Below are positions 9,443 to 17,921 of a DNA stretch of 64,000 nt, in pieces. Made by a program: the position numbers and the translations under genes. The stretch's first letter is position 1. Every line of letters begins with the position of its first letter. This DNA is from DATJLY01 sp963729295 (GTDB lineage: Bacteria; Pseudomonadota; Alphaproteobacteria; ATCC43930; CGMCC-115725): NCBI GenBank assembly GCA_963729295.1, contig CAVSNJ010000026.1, positions 186,001-250,000 of the forward strand, read 5' to 3'. The notes under the pieces are model-generated. The model saw only the letters and a list, made by a program, of their open reading frames with translations, was not told where the DNA came from and made no database searches.

Positions 9443-10111
9443 TCAGCCGAGATTCTTCAGGAAGAATTCCTGCGAGCGGCAGGCCGCGACCTGGGCCGCC
9501 TCGGGCGCAAACGAGGCGCGCTCGTCGCAGTGGAAGCCGTGGCCGGCCTTGTAGACGAAGATCGGCGTCTCGGGCCGCGCCTTCTTGATCTTCTCGACGT
9601 CGGTCAGCGGGATGCTCTGATCCTGGTCGCCGAAATGCAGCATGGTCGGGATGCGCGGCTTCTCCTCGCAGACCTGCGCGATCTGGCCGCCGTAATACCC
9701 CACGGCGCAAGCGAGCCCGTTGAGCCGCGTCGCCGACAGGAACGCCACCGATCCGCCCATGCAGTAGCCGATGATGCCGACCTTCCCGGCCGACTTCACC
9801 GCGTCGATCGCGGCCTGCGTGTCGAGGAGGAGCTGCTCGGTCTGGATCTTGCCGCGCGCGGCGCGGCCCTTCTCCATGCTCGGCTGGTCGTATCCCGTTT
9901 CGAAATTCTTCTCGGCGCGATCGAACACCTGCGGCGCGATCGCAACGAAGCCCAAGGCCGCGTAGCGGTCGGTCACGCTTTTGATGTGGTGGTTGACGCC
10001 GAAAATCTCCTGGATGACGACGATGGCGCCGCGCGGCTTCCCTTCGGGATCGGCACGATAGGCGCCGAACGAATGGCCGTCCGAGGCCTTCAAGGTGATG
10101 GTTTGACCCAT
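9443..10111 (-). CDS. Dienelactone hydrolase family protein (carboxymethylenebutenolidase-like)
   Basis: This 222-residue cytoplasmic alpha/beta hydrolase has the classic DLH triad: nucleophile Cys117 in GYCMGG, Asp in FGDQDQSIPL, and His in GHGFHCDER. IQEIFGVNHHIK near residue 33 is a DLH hallmark. Family members hydrolyse dienelactones from chlorocatechol breakdown, though many act on other esters. The ATG at 10111 follows GAGGAG and is preferred over the upstream in-frame ATG at 10144. No signal peptide is seen, unlike the DLH-like protein at 6404-7333. Confidence 0.92.
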   Translation of the reverse strand: MGQTITLKASDGHSFGAYRADPEGKPRGAIVVIQEIFGVNHHIKSVTDRYAALGFVAIAPQVFDRAEKNFETGYDQPSMEKGRAARGKIQTEQLLLDTQAAIDAVKSAGKVGIIGYCMGGSVAFLSATRLNGLACAVGYYGGQIAQVCEEKPRIPTMLHFGDQDQSIPLTDVEKIKKARPETPIFVYKAGHGFHCDERASFAPEAAQVAACRSQEFFLKNLG

Positions 10112-10183
10112 GGTTGGCTCCTCCTCTGGTGTTGGGTGGATCATAAGCGAGCCGGCGCGGGCAATAAACAGGGTTTATCGCGC

Positions 10184-11284
10184 CTAGACATTGAAGCGGA
10201 AATGCATCACGTCGCCGTCGGCGACGACGTACTCTGAGCCTTCGAGCCGCATCTTGCCGGCGTCCTTCGCCCCTTGCTCGCCTTTGCAGGCGACATAGTC
10301 CGCATACGAGATCGTCTCGGCGCGGATGAAGCCTTTTTCGAAATCGGTGTGGATCGTGCCCGCGGCCCGCGGCGCCTTCGAGCCGCGCGGCACGGTCCAG
10401 GCCTTCGATTCCTTGGGCCCGGCGGTGAAGAAGGTGACGAGGTCCAACAGCAAGTATCCCGCGCGCACGAAGCGGTCGAGCCCGGTCTCCTCAAGCCCCA
10501 AGGCCTTGAGGAACGCCGTTGCCTCGTTCGCGTCGCCGAGCTGCGCCAGCTCGGACTCGATCTTGGCCGAGATAATGACGCAGTCCGTGCCTTGCGACTT
10601 GGCGTAATCGATCGCCGCATGCGCCGCCGCGTTGCCGCTGGCGGCCGAAGCCTCGTCGACATTGGCGACATAGAGCACCGGCTTCGCGGTCAAAAGCTGG
10701 AGCGTCTTGAAGACGGATCGTTCTTCGGCCGGCGGCACGAAGGTGCGCGCGGGCTTGCCCTCGCGTAAGAGCGCCAAGGTCGGCTCGATCAGCGCCATTT
10801 GCGCCTTCGCCTCGCGCTCGCCGCCGCGCACGCGTTTTTCGAGCGCGGGCAGGCGCCGTTCGAGGCTTTCGAGGTCGGCCAGCATGAGCTCGGTTTCGAC
10901 CGTCTCGGCGTCGCGCACCGGATCGACCGAGCCTTCGACATGCACCACGTTCTCGTCCGTGAAGCAGCGCAGCACATGCACCACCGCGTCCACCTCGCGG
11001 ATATGGCCGAGGAACTGGTTGCCCAATCCCTCGCCGCGCGAGGCGCCGCGCGCCAAACCGGCGATGTCGACGAATTCGAGTTGGGTCGGCACGATCTTCG
11101 CCGACTTCGCCAGCCGCGCCAGCACGTCGAGGCGCGGGTCGGGCACCGCGACCCGGCCGATATTGGGCTCGACCGTCGAGAACGGATAGTTGGCGGCTTG
11201 CGCCGCCTCGGCGGCGATGAGCGCGTTGAAGAGCGCCGACTTGCCGACATTGGGCAGACCGACGATGCCGCAATTGAATCCCAT
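10184..11284 (-). CDS. ychF: Redox-responsive ATPase YchF (Obg-related)
   Basis: This 366-residue protein is a universally conserved P-loop ATPase that binds ribosomes. The G1 motif is GLPNVGKSALFNAL and the G3 region DIAGLARGASRGEGLGNQFL. The usual NKxD GTP motif is replaced by NVDE, as expected for a member preferring ATP. The C-terminal TGS-like part contains FFTAGPKE and the YVVADGDVMHFRFNV end. It lies 6 bp downstream of pth, in a conserved prs-rplY-pth-ychF order. Confidence 0.96.
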   Translation of the reverse strand: MGFNCGIVGLPNVGKSALFNALIAAEAAQAANYPFSTVEPNIGRVAVPDPRLDVLARLAKSAKIVPTQLEFVDIAGLARGASRGEGLGNQFLGHIREVDAVVHVLRCFTDENVVHVEGSVDPVRDAETVETELMLADLESLERRLPALEKRVRGGEREAKAQMALIEPTLALLREGKPARTFVPPAEERSVFKTLQLLTAKPVLYVANVDEASAASGNAAAHAAIDYAKSQGTDCVIISAKIESELAQLGDANEATAFLKALGLEETGLDRFVRAGYLLLDLVTFFTAGPKESKAWTVPRGSKAPRAAGTIHTDFEKGFIRAETISYADYVACKGEQGAKDAGKMRLEGSEYVVADGDVMHFRFNV

Positions 11285-11290
11285 GGCGAC

Positions 11291-11908
11291 TTACGCCTTG
11301 TCCTTTTCCGGTGGCGCCGGCCGCGGCGGCTTCGCCGGCGGCGGGCGGAGAATGAGTGCGACCTTGCTCATGAAGCCCGCGGCATCGTCGGCGACGAGGA
11401 GCGGCATCGCTTCCACCACCGCATCGACGAGCGGCCCGGCCCAGGCCCGGTCCTCGGGCGGAAAACTCTGCAGCACGTAGGGCTCGACCAGCTCCTTCAC
11501 GCCGGGATGGCCGATGCCGATGCGCACGCGCCAGAAATCGGCGCCGATCGCCGCCTCGATCGAGCGCAGCCCATTGTGGCCCGCGGTGCCGCCGCCGAGC
11601 TTCACCCTGAGCTTGCCCGGCGCCAAATCGATCTCGTCATGCACCACGGCGATCTCGTGCGGCTCGATCTTGTAGAAGCGCGCGAGCGCGCCGACGCTGT
11701 CGCCCGAGCCGTTCATGAAGGTCTGCGGCTTCAACAGGAACACGCGCCCGTCTCCGATCGTACCCTCGGCGAATTCGCCCTCGAACTTCGCGCGGAGCGC
11801 CGGAAAGCGATAGCGCCGCGCCAGCGCCTCGGCGGCGATGAAGCCGATATTGTGCCGCGTCAGGGCGTAGCGGCTGCCGGGATTGCCGAGCCCGACGATG
11901 AGACGCAT
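11291..11908 (-). CDS. pth: Peptidyl-tRNA hydrolase
   Basis: This enzyme frees tRNA from peptidyl-tRNA that has dropped off the ribosome. The 205-residue protein begins MRLIVGLGNPGSRY, with catalytic His19 in TRHNIGF. KPQTFMNGSG and HDEIDLAPGKLRVKLGGGTAGHNGLRSI are typical of the family. The reading frame stays open upstream to 12040 but the family start is the ATG at 11908. The C-terminus carries a short Pro-rich, charged tail (PPPAKPPRPAPPEKDKA). It lies between rplY and ychF. Confidence 0.96.
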   Translation of the reverse strand: MRLIVGLGNPGSRYALTRHNIGFIAAEALARRYRFPALRAKFEGEFAEGTIGDGRVFLLKPQTFMNGSGDSVGALARFYKIEPHEIAVVHDEIDLAPGKLRVKLGGGTAGHNGLRSIEAAIGADFWRVRIGIGHPGVKELVEPYVLQSFPPEDRAWAGPLVDAVVEAMPLLVADDAAGFMSKVALILRPPPAKPPRPAPPEKDKA

Positions 11909-12151
11909 GCGGGGGACCTCAGCTATTACAAACCCTCTCCGCCCGCTTGCGGGGCTTGGCGCCTGAACATGCCACTGGCATGTTCGGCGGCCAAGGGGTG
12001 CGAGCGCAGCGAGCGGGTGAGGTGGGTGGCGCCGCCGCACACCTCACCCTCCCATTGCTGCGCAATGGGGTCGACCACATGCGGTCGACCCCTCTCCCCA
12101 CTGCGCGCGGAGAGGGAAATTACCGCCGATTGCGGGTAACCGGCGCAATCT
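11909..12151. repeat. Intergenic mosaic of short palindromes between rplY and pth
   Basis: The 243 bp gap holds several near-perfect hairpins in a row: GAACATGCC-ACT-GGCATGTTC (11965-11985), CCCATTGC-TGC-GCAATGGG (12051-12069), GGTCGACC-6 nt-GGTCGACC (12069-12090), and a CTCTCCCC...GGAGAG pair (about 12092-12116). No convincing protein-coding frame is present. The arrangement looks like a composite dispersed repeat, and the transcript from rplY to pth would be highly folded here. Confidence 0.65.
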
Positions 12152-13027
12152 CTAGCGCTGCCGCGGCTCGCGGCCGCCGCGGGCGGGCGGGCCGCCGGGC
12201 GCGCCGCCGCGCGCGGCAGGAGCGGCACCCGGTGCGGCGCCGGGGGCGGCGGTCGGTGCGGCGCCGGGGGCGGCGCCCGGTGCGGCGCCGGGGGCAGCGC
12301 CGGGGGCGGCGCCGGGTGCTGCGCCGGGGGCGGCACCAGGAGCGGCGCCCGGTGCGCCGGGCGCGCCGGGCACGGCAGCGCCTTCGGGCGTGATGCCGGC
12401 GGCAGCGGCGGCGGCGGCGGCGGCCGCTGCCGCGGCGGCGGCGGCCTGCTCTTCGCGCACGGCGGTGGGCGAGGCGATCGACGCGATCGTGAAATCGCGC
12501 TCGCGGATGGTCGAGCGCGTGCCGGGCGGCAAGGTCACGGCGCTGATATGCACGCTGTCGCCGATCTCGAGCTCGTCGAGGCTGACGGTCAGGCTTTCCG
12601 GGATGGCGTCGGCGTTGCACACGAGTTCGACCGCGTGGCGCACGATGTTGAGGAGGCCGCCGCGGCGCAGGCCCGGCGATTTCTCCTGATCGACGAAATG
12701 CACCGGCACGGCGACGGTGATGCGGCTTCCCTTGCCGACGCGCATGAAATCCACGTGCAGCGGCTTCTCGGTCGCGGGATTGAGCTGCACCTCGCGCGGG
12801 ATGGCGCGGAAGCGCGCGCCATCGAGCTCGACATCGACGAGGCGCGCGTAGAAGCCTTCGCGGCGCACCGCCTGCATGAGCTCGCGCGGATCGACGCTGA
12901 TGAGAAGCGGCGGCTTGCCGTCGCCATAGACGATGCCGGGCACGCGGCCGTCGCGACGCGACTGGCGCGCGGGACCCTTCCCTGCATTCTGGCGCGCCTC
13001 GGCGCGCAACATGACGAGATCGGCCAT
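12152..13027 (-). CDS. rplY: 50S ribosomal protein L25/general stress protein Ctc with a Gly-Ala-Pro tail
   Basis: Residues 1 to about 190 form the two-domain L25/Ctc (TL5-like) protein that binds 5S rRNA, with landmarks RQNAGKGPARQSRRDGRVPGIVYG, LHVDFMRV and VPVHFVDQEKSPGLRRGG. After it comes a run of about 16 alanines, then a long low-complexity tail built from repeated GAAP units ending in an Arg-rich stretch. Total length is 291 residues against roughly 200-240 for most relatives. The ATG at 13027 is chosen because AAGGAG lies seven bases upstream; an in-frame TTG at 13033 is too close to it. It lies 18 bp after prs. Confidence 0.93.
   Translation of the reverse strand: MADLVMLRAEARQNAGKGPARQSRRDGRVPGIVYGDGKPPLLISVDPRELMQAVRREGFYARLVDVELDGARFRAIPREVQLNPATEKPLHVDFMRVGKGSRITVAVPVHFVDQEKSPGLRRGGLLNIVRHAVELVCNADAIPESLTVSLDELEIGDSVHISAVTLPPGTRSTIRERDFTIASIASPTAVREEQAAAAAAAAAAAAAAAAGITPEGAAVPGAPGAPGAAPGAAPGAAPGAAPGAAPGAAPGAAPGAAPTAAPGAAPGAAPAARGGAPGGPPARGGREPRQR
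12198..12447 (-). repeat. Low-complexity DNA coding GAAP repeats and poly-alanine in rplY
   Basis: Imperfect 12-bp units (GGCGCCGGGTGC-like on the plus strand) repeat through about 12225-12370, and a GCC/GGC triplet run lies at about 12398-12447. They encode the Gly-Ala-Ala-Pro repeats and poly-Ala linker of the L25 tail. Such units are prone to copy-number change. Confidence 0.8.
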
Positions 13028-13045
13028 CGGCAAACTCCTTGAGCT

Positions 13046-13978
13046 CTAGTCGAAGAGGCTCGACACCGAGCGCTCCTCGCTGATGCGGCTGATCGCCTCG
13101 GCCATGAGCGGGGCGATGGTGAGGCGGCGGATGTTCTTGGCGACGCGCACCGCCTCGGTCTGGGCGATGCTGTCGGTGGTGATGAGAGCTTCGAGCGGCG
13201 AAGCGGTCACGCGCGCCACGGCGCCGCCCGAGAGCACGCCGTGCGTGACATAGGCCGAGACCGAGCGCGCGCCGCGCTCCCTCAGCGCCTCGGCGGCGTT
13301 ACAGAGCGTGCCGGCGCTGTCGACGATGTCGTCGACCAGGATGCAGGAGCGGCCCTCGATCTCGCCGATGACGTTCATCACCTCGGACACGCCGGCGCGC
13401 TCGCGTCGCTTGTCGATGATGGCGAGATCGCCGTCGAGGCGGCTCGCGATGATGCGGGCGCGCACCACGCCGCCAACATCGGGCGAGACGATGACCAGAT
13501 TGTCGCCGTCGAAGCGGTCCTTGATGTCTTTGACGAACACGGGCGCGGCATAGAGATTGTCGGTCGGGATGTCGAAGAAGCCCTGGATTTGCCCCGCGTG
13601 CAGATCGAGCGTCAGAACGCGGTCGGCGCCCGCCGCCGTCACCATGTTGGCGACGAGCTTCGCCGAGATCGGCGTGCGCGAGCCCGATTTCCGGTCCTGG
13701 CGGGCATAGCCGTAATACGGGATGACGGCGGTGATGCGCCGCGCCGAGGCGCGCTTCAGCGCATCGAGCGTGACAAGCAGTTCCATCAGATTGTCGTTCG
13801 CGGGATAGGACGTCGACTGGATCACGAACACGTCCTCGCCGCGCACGTTCTCATGCACCTCGACGAACACTTCCATGTCGGAAAAACGCCGCACGCTCGC
13901 GTCGGTGAGCGGCAGTTTCAAATACGCAGAAATAGCCTCGGCCAACGGCCGATTGCTGTTGCACGCGAGAATTTTCAT
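13046..13978 (-). CDS. prs: Ribose-phosphate pyrophosphokinase
   Basis: This enzyme makes PRPP from ribose-5-phosphate and ATP for nucleotide, histidine and tryptophan synthesis. The 310-residue protein begins MKILACNSNRPLAEAI. It has the family motifs FVIQSTSYPANDNLMELL, YYGYARQDRK, TLDLHAGQIQGFF, the flexible-loop DKRRE and the PRPP loop DDIVDSAGTLCNAA. The frame stays open far upstream, but the ATG at 13978 is the family start. It is the first gene of the minus-strand prs-rplY-pth-ychF block and divergent from a binding-protein gene. Confidence 0.96.
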   Translation of the reverse strand: MKILACNSNRPLAEAISAYLKLPLTDASVRRFSDMEVFVEVHENVRGEDVFVIQSTSYPANDNLMELLVTLDALKRASARRITAVIPYYGYARQDRKSGSRTPISAKLVANMVTAAGADRVLTLDLHAGQIQGFFDIPTDNLYAAPVFVKDIKDRFDGDNLVIVSPDVGGVVRARIIASRLDGDLAIIDKRRERAGVSEVMNVIGEIEGRSCILVDDIVDSAGTLCNAAEALRERGARSVSAYVTHGVLSGGAVARVTASPLEALITTDSIAQTEAVRVAKNIRRLTIAPLMAEAISRISEERSVSSLFD

Positions 13979-14080
13979 GCGGAGATCGCCTGGGATCGGC
14001 CCCAAGGGCCGCAACGAAACCGGACTGTAACAAAGGGGTCGCAGGCTGTAAACCCGCCTCGGCGCGCAACGGGAGGCGAG

Positions 14081-15118
14081 ATGGGGCGAAGTAAACCGCG
14101 GCGCTGGGCCGCGCCCTGGGCGCTCGCCGCTTCGCTTGCGGCGGGCTTCGCGGCGACGCTGCTCGCGGCCAGTCTCGCCGCCGCGGCCGAGGACCATGCG
14201 CTCGTGGCGCTGCCCGCGGACGTGATGCAATTCCTCGGCATCTATGCCGCGTCCGACCAAGGTTTCTGGGCGCGCGAGGGACTCAACGTCAAAACCGTGT
14301 TCATCGCCGGCGTCGGCTCCTTCAACGCCGTCGTCGCCGGGTCGGCGGAATTCTCGGTCTCCTCGGGCGTGGCGCTGACGCGCGCCGCCGCGCACGGCCA
14401 GCGCATGCTGGCGATCGCCAACATGCTCGACAAGCCGGTGTGGAGCATCGTGATCGCCAAGGACATCGCCCAGAAAGCCGGAATTGGCCCCGACGCGCCG
14501 CTCGCCGAGCGCGCGCGCCTCATGGCCGGGCGGCGCATGGGAATCGATGCGGTCAGCTCGGTCGTGCACGGCTATCTGCGCGTCATCGCGCGCGCCGGCG
14601 GGCTCCAACCCGACAGCATCGTCGTGGCGCCGTTGCAGCCGCAGGAGACCCTCGCCGCCTTCGCGCGGGGGGCGCTCGACGGCTTCGTCGGCGGCCCGCC
14701 GTGGCCGCAACTGGCCGAAACGCACTATGGCGCCGTGCCGATCGCGAGCCCCCTGACCGGCGATCCGCCGTGGATCGCGCCCAACGGCTCGGGCGTGATC
14801 GTGACGCGGCCGCAATTCTGCGCCGAGCATCGCCCGGTGTGCGTGAAGATGGGGCGCGGCCTCGCCGCGGGCGCGAAGTTCATCCATGACGAACCCACGG
14901 ACGCGCTCGCGCTGCTCAAAAAACATTTCCCCAACACGCCCGACCCCGTGCTGGCCGCCGTCTTTGCCGCGGTGCAGGCGGGCACGCCGGTGCCGCCGGT
15001 GATGGCGAAGGAGGTGCTGGAGAATTCCGAGCGCCTCAACATCGAGGCGGGATTTTTGGCGCCCTCCGACCGGCTCAAGAGCTATGACGGCCTCGCGACG
15101 GACGAATTCGTGCGCTAG
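14081..15118 (+). CDS. ABC transporter substrate-binding protein, NMT1/THI5-like
   Basis: This 345-residue periplasmic binding protein has a long signal region (about residues 1-36, ending SLAAAAED). The mature start (FLGIYAASDQGFWAREGLNVKTVFIAG) and the stretch GSAEFSVSSGVALTRAAAHGQ are typical of the NMT1/THI5/SsuA-like family, which captures nitrate, sulfonates, pyrimidine precursors or similar small molecules. The start ATG at 14081 follows GGGAGGCGAG. No permease or ATPase gene adjoins it, so the partner transporter is elsewhere or absent. It is divergent from prs. Confidence 0.85.
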   Translation: MGRSKPRRWAAPWALAASLAAGFAATLLAASLAAAAEDHALVALPADVMQFLGIYAASDQGFWAREGLNVKTVFIAGVGSFNAVVAGSAEFSVSSGVALTRAAAHGQRMLAIANMLDKPVWSIVIAKDIAQKAGIGPDAPLAERARLMAGRRMGIDAVSSVVHGYLRVIARAGGLQPDSIVVAPLQPQETLAAFARGALDGFVGGPPWPQLAETHYGAVPIASPLTGDPPWIAPNGSGVIVTRPQFCAEHRPVCVKMGRGLAAGAKFIHDEPTDALALLKKHFPNTPDPVLAAVFAAVQAGTPVPPVMAKEVLENSERLNIEAGFLAPSDRLKSYDGLATDEFVR

Positions 15119-15140
15119 GCGCGATCCAGTCATTCTGAAT

Positions 15141-15170
15141 CGTCGTTCCCGCGCACGCGGGGGCGACGGA
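15141..15170. repeat. Short palindromic repeat between convergent genes
   Basis: CGTCGTTCCCGCG and GCGGGGGCGACGG face each other around CAC. This looks like a short relative of the palindrome after petC (2909-2985). It sits between the ends of the binding-protein gene and a convergent lipoprotein gene and may serve as a terminator. Confidence 0.55.
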
Positions 15171-15207
15171 AAGATTTTCAACCTGGATGGATCGAGCTGT
15201 AGGCGCG

Positions 15208-16068
15208 TCAGCTTCCGGCCGACGAGCTTTCCGCGCGCGTGATGAGCTCGGCGATGCCGGGTGCGGCCGATGCCGCGACCGCGTAGGCGATGTCGCCCCA
15301 GGCGTGATCGAGGCTGCCGGCGGGCACCGTGTTCTGCTGGCTCACCTGGCCGAGCGGATGCCCGCCCGAGGCCAGGATCCAGCGCACGGTGACGAGTTCC
15401 TTGCCGGAATCGGCGGGCGCGACCGCGACCTCGCAGGTGAGCGCGAAGCGCGACGGCGCACCGGCGGCGCCGAGTTCGACCCCGGCGCGGCCGAGCGCAT
15501 CGCCGATCGCATGCGCGAGCGCCGAGCCGCCATCGCCCGGCGCACCGATGACGCCGCCCAGCACGACGCGCGCCGGCGCGCTGTCCGATGGCAGCGGCGC
15601 GTCGCCGGCGATGAGCTTGGCGATCTGCGGCGCCGCTTCTTCGGCGATCGATTGCGCAACCGCATCGCTTCCCGCCGGCCATGACGCGCTCGCCACCTCG
15701 CGCGCGCTCGTGCCGCTGCCGCGCACCGCGCCGCCTGCATCGCGCAAGGTCCAGCGCAATTCGATGCGCGCTTGCCCGGCCGCTTCGGTCTCGTTCTTCT
15801 CCTCGGTCTCGAGGCGGAAGCTGCCGCGGTTGCCGGCATCCGTGCTTGCCGGCACGTCGCCGGCGCGCAGCGCCTTCGCCAGCGCTTCCGCCATCGCCGC
15901 ACTGAACGGCGCCGGCGCGTCCGAGGCCGGCACCACCAGGACACCGACGCTGTCGGGCGGCTGCAGCGCCTCCGGCGGCGGCAGCGCGCGCGCATCATCG
16001 AACGGATGCGGCAGCGGCTGGCACGCGGCGACGAGAAGAAGCGGGCTGGCGAGCAGTGAGCGACGCAT
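15208..16068 (-). CDS. Predicted lipoprotein of unknown function
   Basis: This 286-residue protein starts with a short signal sequence and a lipobox (LLLVAAC, Cys16), so it should be lipid-anchored. The rest is Ala/Gly-rich with two similar halves of predicted alternating strand/helix, for example GVLVVPASDAPAPFSAAMAEALAKALRAGDV and VVLGGVIGAPGDGGSALAHAIGDALGRAGVEL. I do not recognise a named domain. The halves suggest an outer-membrane assembly lipoprotein fold of the TolB-N/CsgG-like sort, but this is speculation. The ATG at 16068 directly abuts the pgeF stop, so it is the last gene of the hldD-lgt-midA-pgeF operon. Confidence 0.75.
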   Translation of the reverse strand: MRRSLLASPLLLVAACQPLPHPFDDARALPPPEALQPPDSVGVLVVPASDAPAPFSAAMAEALAKALRAGDVPASTDAGNRGSFRLETEEKNETEAAGQARIELRWTLRDAGGAVRGSGTSAREVASASWPAGSDAVAQSIAEEAAPQIAKLIAGDAPLPSDSAPARVVLGGVIGAPGDGGSALAHAIGDALGRAGVELGAAGAPSRFALTCEVAVAPADSGKELVTVRWILASGGHPLGQVSQQNTVPAGSLDHAWGDIAYAVAASAAPGIAELITRAESSSAGS

Positions 16069-16839
16069 TCAAGGCACCAGGGCGATGACGGAGAGGAGAT
16101 GGCCGAATTGCTTTTCGCCGTGGAGGCAGGCGCGGCGGTAGGAATAGAAGCGGGCGGATTCGGCGCAGGTGTCGGCGGCGATGCGCTCGACGCGCGCTAC
16201 TCCGAGCGCGCCGAGCTTCGCCTCGACATAGGCGCCGAGATCGAACAGCGCATGGCCCGCGCGCGGGGAGGGTGCGAAGAAGCGCGCATTCTCCGGGCGT
16301 TCGGCGAGGAACGGCGCCGGGAACTCGGGTCCGACCTCGTAGGACCTGCCGCCGATACAGGGGCCGATGGCGGCGACGATCCGGCCGCGCTCGGCGCCTT
16401 CTTGCGCGAGCGCCGCGAGCGTCGCCTCGAGCACGCCGCCGATGGCGCCGCGCCAGCCGGCATGCGCGGCGGCGACGAGGCCGGCGGCGGGATCGGCGAA
16501 CAGCACGGGCGCGCAGTCGGCGGTCAGGATCCCGACCGCGATGCCGGGCGCGCGCGTCACCAGGCCATCGACGCGCGGCCGATCCTCGGTGCGCCAGACC
16601 CGGTCGACCACCGCGATGTCGGTGCCGTGGACCTGGTAGCCGGTGACGAGATTTTCCGGCGCGAGCGCGAGCGCGGCGAGCGCGCGGCGGCGGTTCTCAG
16701 TGACGATCGCCGGGTCGTCGCCCGAGCCGAGGCTGCAATTGAGCCCGGCGAACACGCCCTCGCTCACGCCGCCCTCGCGCGTGAAGAAGCCGTGGCGGAT
16801 GCCGGCATGATCGAGCGCACGGGCGGTGAGCGGCGTCAT
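16069..16839 (-). CDS. pgeF: Peptidoglycan editing factor PgeF (YfiH/laccase-domain family)
   Basis: This 256-residue protein of the DUF152/YfiH family in E. coli corrects L-Ser misincorporation in peptidoglycan precursors; relatives are also called polyphenol oxidase. Metal-site features are visible: YQVHGTDIAVVD, ADCAPVLFADP, AAAHAGWRGAIGGV, GPCIGGRSYEVGPEF, and the terminal YSYRR. Its ATG overlaps the midA stop (ATGA), showing coupling. It is upstream of the lipoprotein gene with no gap. Confidence 0.93.
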   Translation of the reverse strand: MTPLTARALDHAGIRHGFFTREGGVSEGVFAGLNCSLGSGDDPAIVTENRRRALAALALAPENLVTGYQVHGTDIAVVDRVWRTEDRPRVDGLVTRAPGIAVGILTADCAPVLFADPAAGLVAAAHAGWRGAIGGVLEATLAALAQEGAERGRIVAAIGPCIGGRSYEVGPEFPAPFLAERPENARFFAPSPRAGHALFDLGAYVEAKLGALGVARVERIAADTCAESARFYSYRRACLHGEKQFGHLLSVIALVP

Positions 16840-17921
16840 GCGAAGCCCGCCGGCGGCGGCGCGTCGGGCGCGGTCACGGCGAGCGCCTTGAACAGCGTCC
16901 CCATCTCGGCCGGATCGACGAGGCGGCGGCAGCCGCTGCGGATGAGGAGCGCCTGGTCCGAATCGGCGTGGGCGATGAGCCTTTCCGCCCGCGCCTCGAG
17001 GCCGAGCGAACCGAGGAACGCGCCCTGCGGCACCGGGCCCCAAACGCACGCGCCGGCCGCCGACGCGGCCGCGGCAAAGGCTGCGAAATCGACCTGCGCG
17101 GTGAGGTCGGCCGCGCCCGGCTCGAGCAAGACATCGTGCGCGCGATGGCGCCGCACCGCTTGCAGCGTGTCGCCGCAGGCGGCAGGAAAATAGCCGTAAT
17201 CGACGAAGAGACCGGCGCCGCCCGAATCCTCGAGCCGGCGCGCGATTTTGCGCGCGAGCTCGTCGGCGCCGGGGCGGATCTCGCGGATGGCGCCGTCGGG
17301 CGCATCGAACGCGATGCCGGCGGTGGCTTCGCCCGCCACGAACCGGAGCGCGCCGTCAGGACCCAATCCCACGCGCCGCTCGCGCCACGCACCCGCGCGC
17401 TGCACGAATTGCCGCACCGGCAGCGCATCGAGGAACTCGTTGGCGACGAGCAGCATGGGCCCGCGCGGCACGCCGTCGATATCGTCGTGCCAGGCGGGCG
17501 ATGCCGCCGCGAGCGTGCGTTCCTGGACCGCGCGCAAGGCGGGGCTGCGCTCGACCAGATGGAGTCGCGCCGCCGCGCAAAAACCCGGCACGATCCGTGC
17601 CGCGCGCAGCGCATCGCCGAGCATCGTGCCGCGCCCGGGGCCAAGCTCGACCAGCGCCACGGGATCGGGCGCGCCGAGCCGCTGCCAATAGTCCGCGCAC
17701 CACAAGCCCACGAGCTCGCCGAACGCCTGGCTGATCTCGGGCGCGGTGACGAAATCGCCGCGCGCGCCCAAGGGATCGCGCGAGGCGTAGTAGCCGAAAC
17801 GCGGATGGAAGAGCGCCTCCTCCATGTAGTGCGCGACCGTGAGCGGCCCGGCGGCGCCGATCAGCGCGCGAAGATGCGCCATGAGCGGCGCGCTCAGGGC
17901 GCCGACGGCTTCGCTCGCCAT
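16836..17921 (-). CDS. SAM-dependent methyltransferase, MidA/NDUFAF7 family
   Basis: This 361-residue protein belongs to the COG1565 family. Its eukaryotic member (NDUFAF7/MidA) methylates an arginine of a complex I subunit. Visible features are HYMEEALFHPRFGYYASRDPLGARGDFVTAPE, the SAM motif ELGPGRGTM, and LLVANEFLDALPVRQF, all characteristic. The proposed start at 17921 overlaps lgt by 28 bp; a downstream ATG at 17882 would remove the overlap and 13 residues. The bacterial substrate is not established here. Confidence 0.9.
   Translation of the reverse strand: MASEAVGALSAPLMAHLRALIGAAGPLTVAHYMEEALFHPRFGYYASRDPLGARGDFVTAPEISQAFGELVGLWCADYWQRLGAPDPVALVELGPGRGTMLGDALRAARIVPGFCAAARLHLVERSPALRAVQERTLAAASPAWHDDIDGVPRGPMLLVANEFLDALPVRQFVQRAGAWRERRVGLGPDGALRFVAGEATAGIAFDAPDGAIREIRPGADELARKIARRLEDSGGAGLFVDYGYFPAACGDTLQAVRRHRAHDVLLEPGAADLTAQVDFAAFAAAASAAGACVWGPVPQGAFLGSLGLEARAERLIAHADSDQALLIRSGCRRLVDPAEMGTLFKALAVTAPDAPPPAGFA

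Noticed and set aside
13241..14080. Plus-strand open frame upstream of the binding-protein gene, antisense to prs
   Set aside because: It is the same frame as the binding-protein gene extended backwards; prs on the other strand is unambiguous, and the signal peptide begins at 14081.
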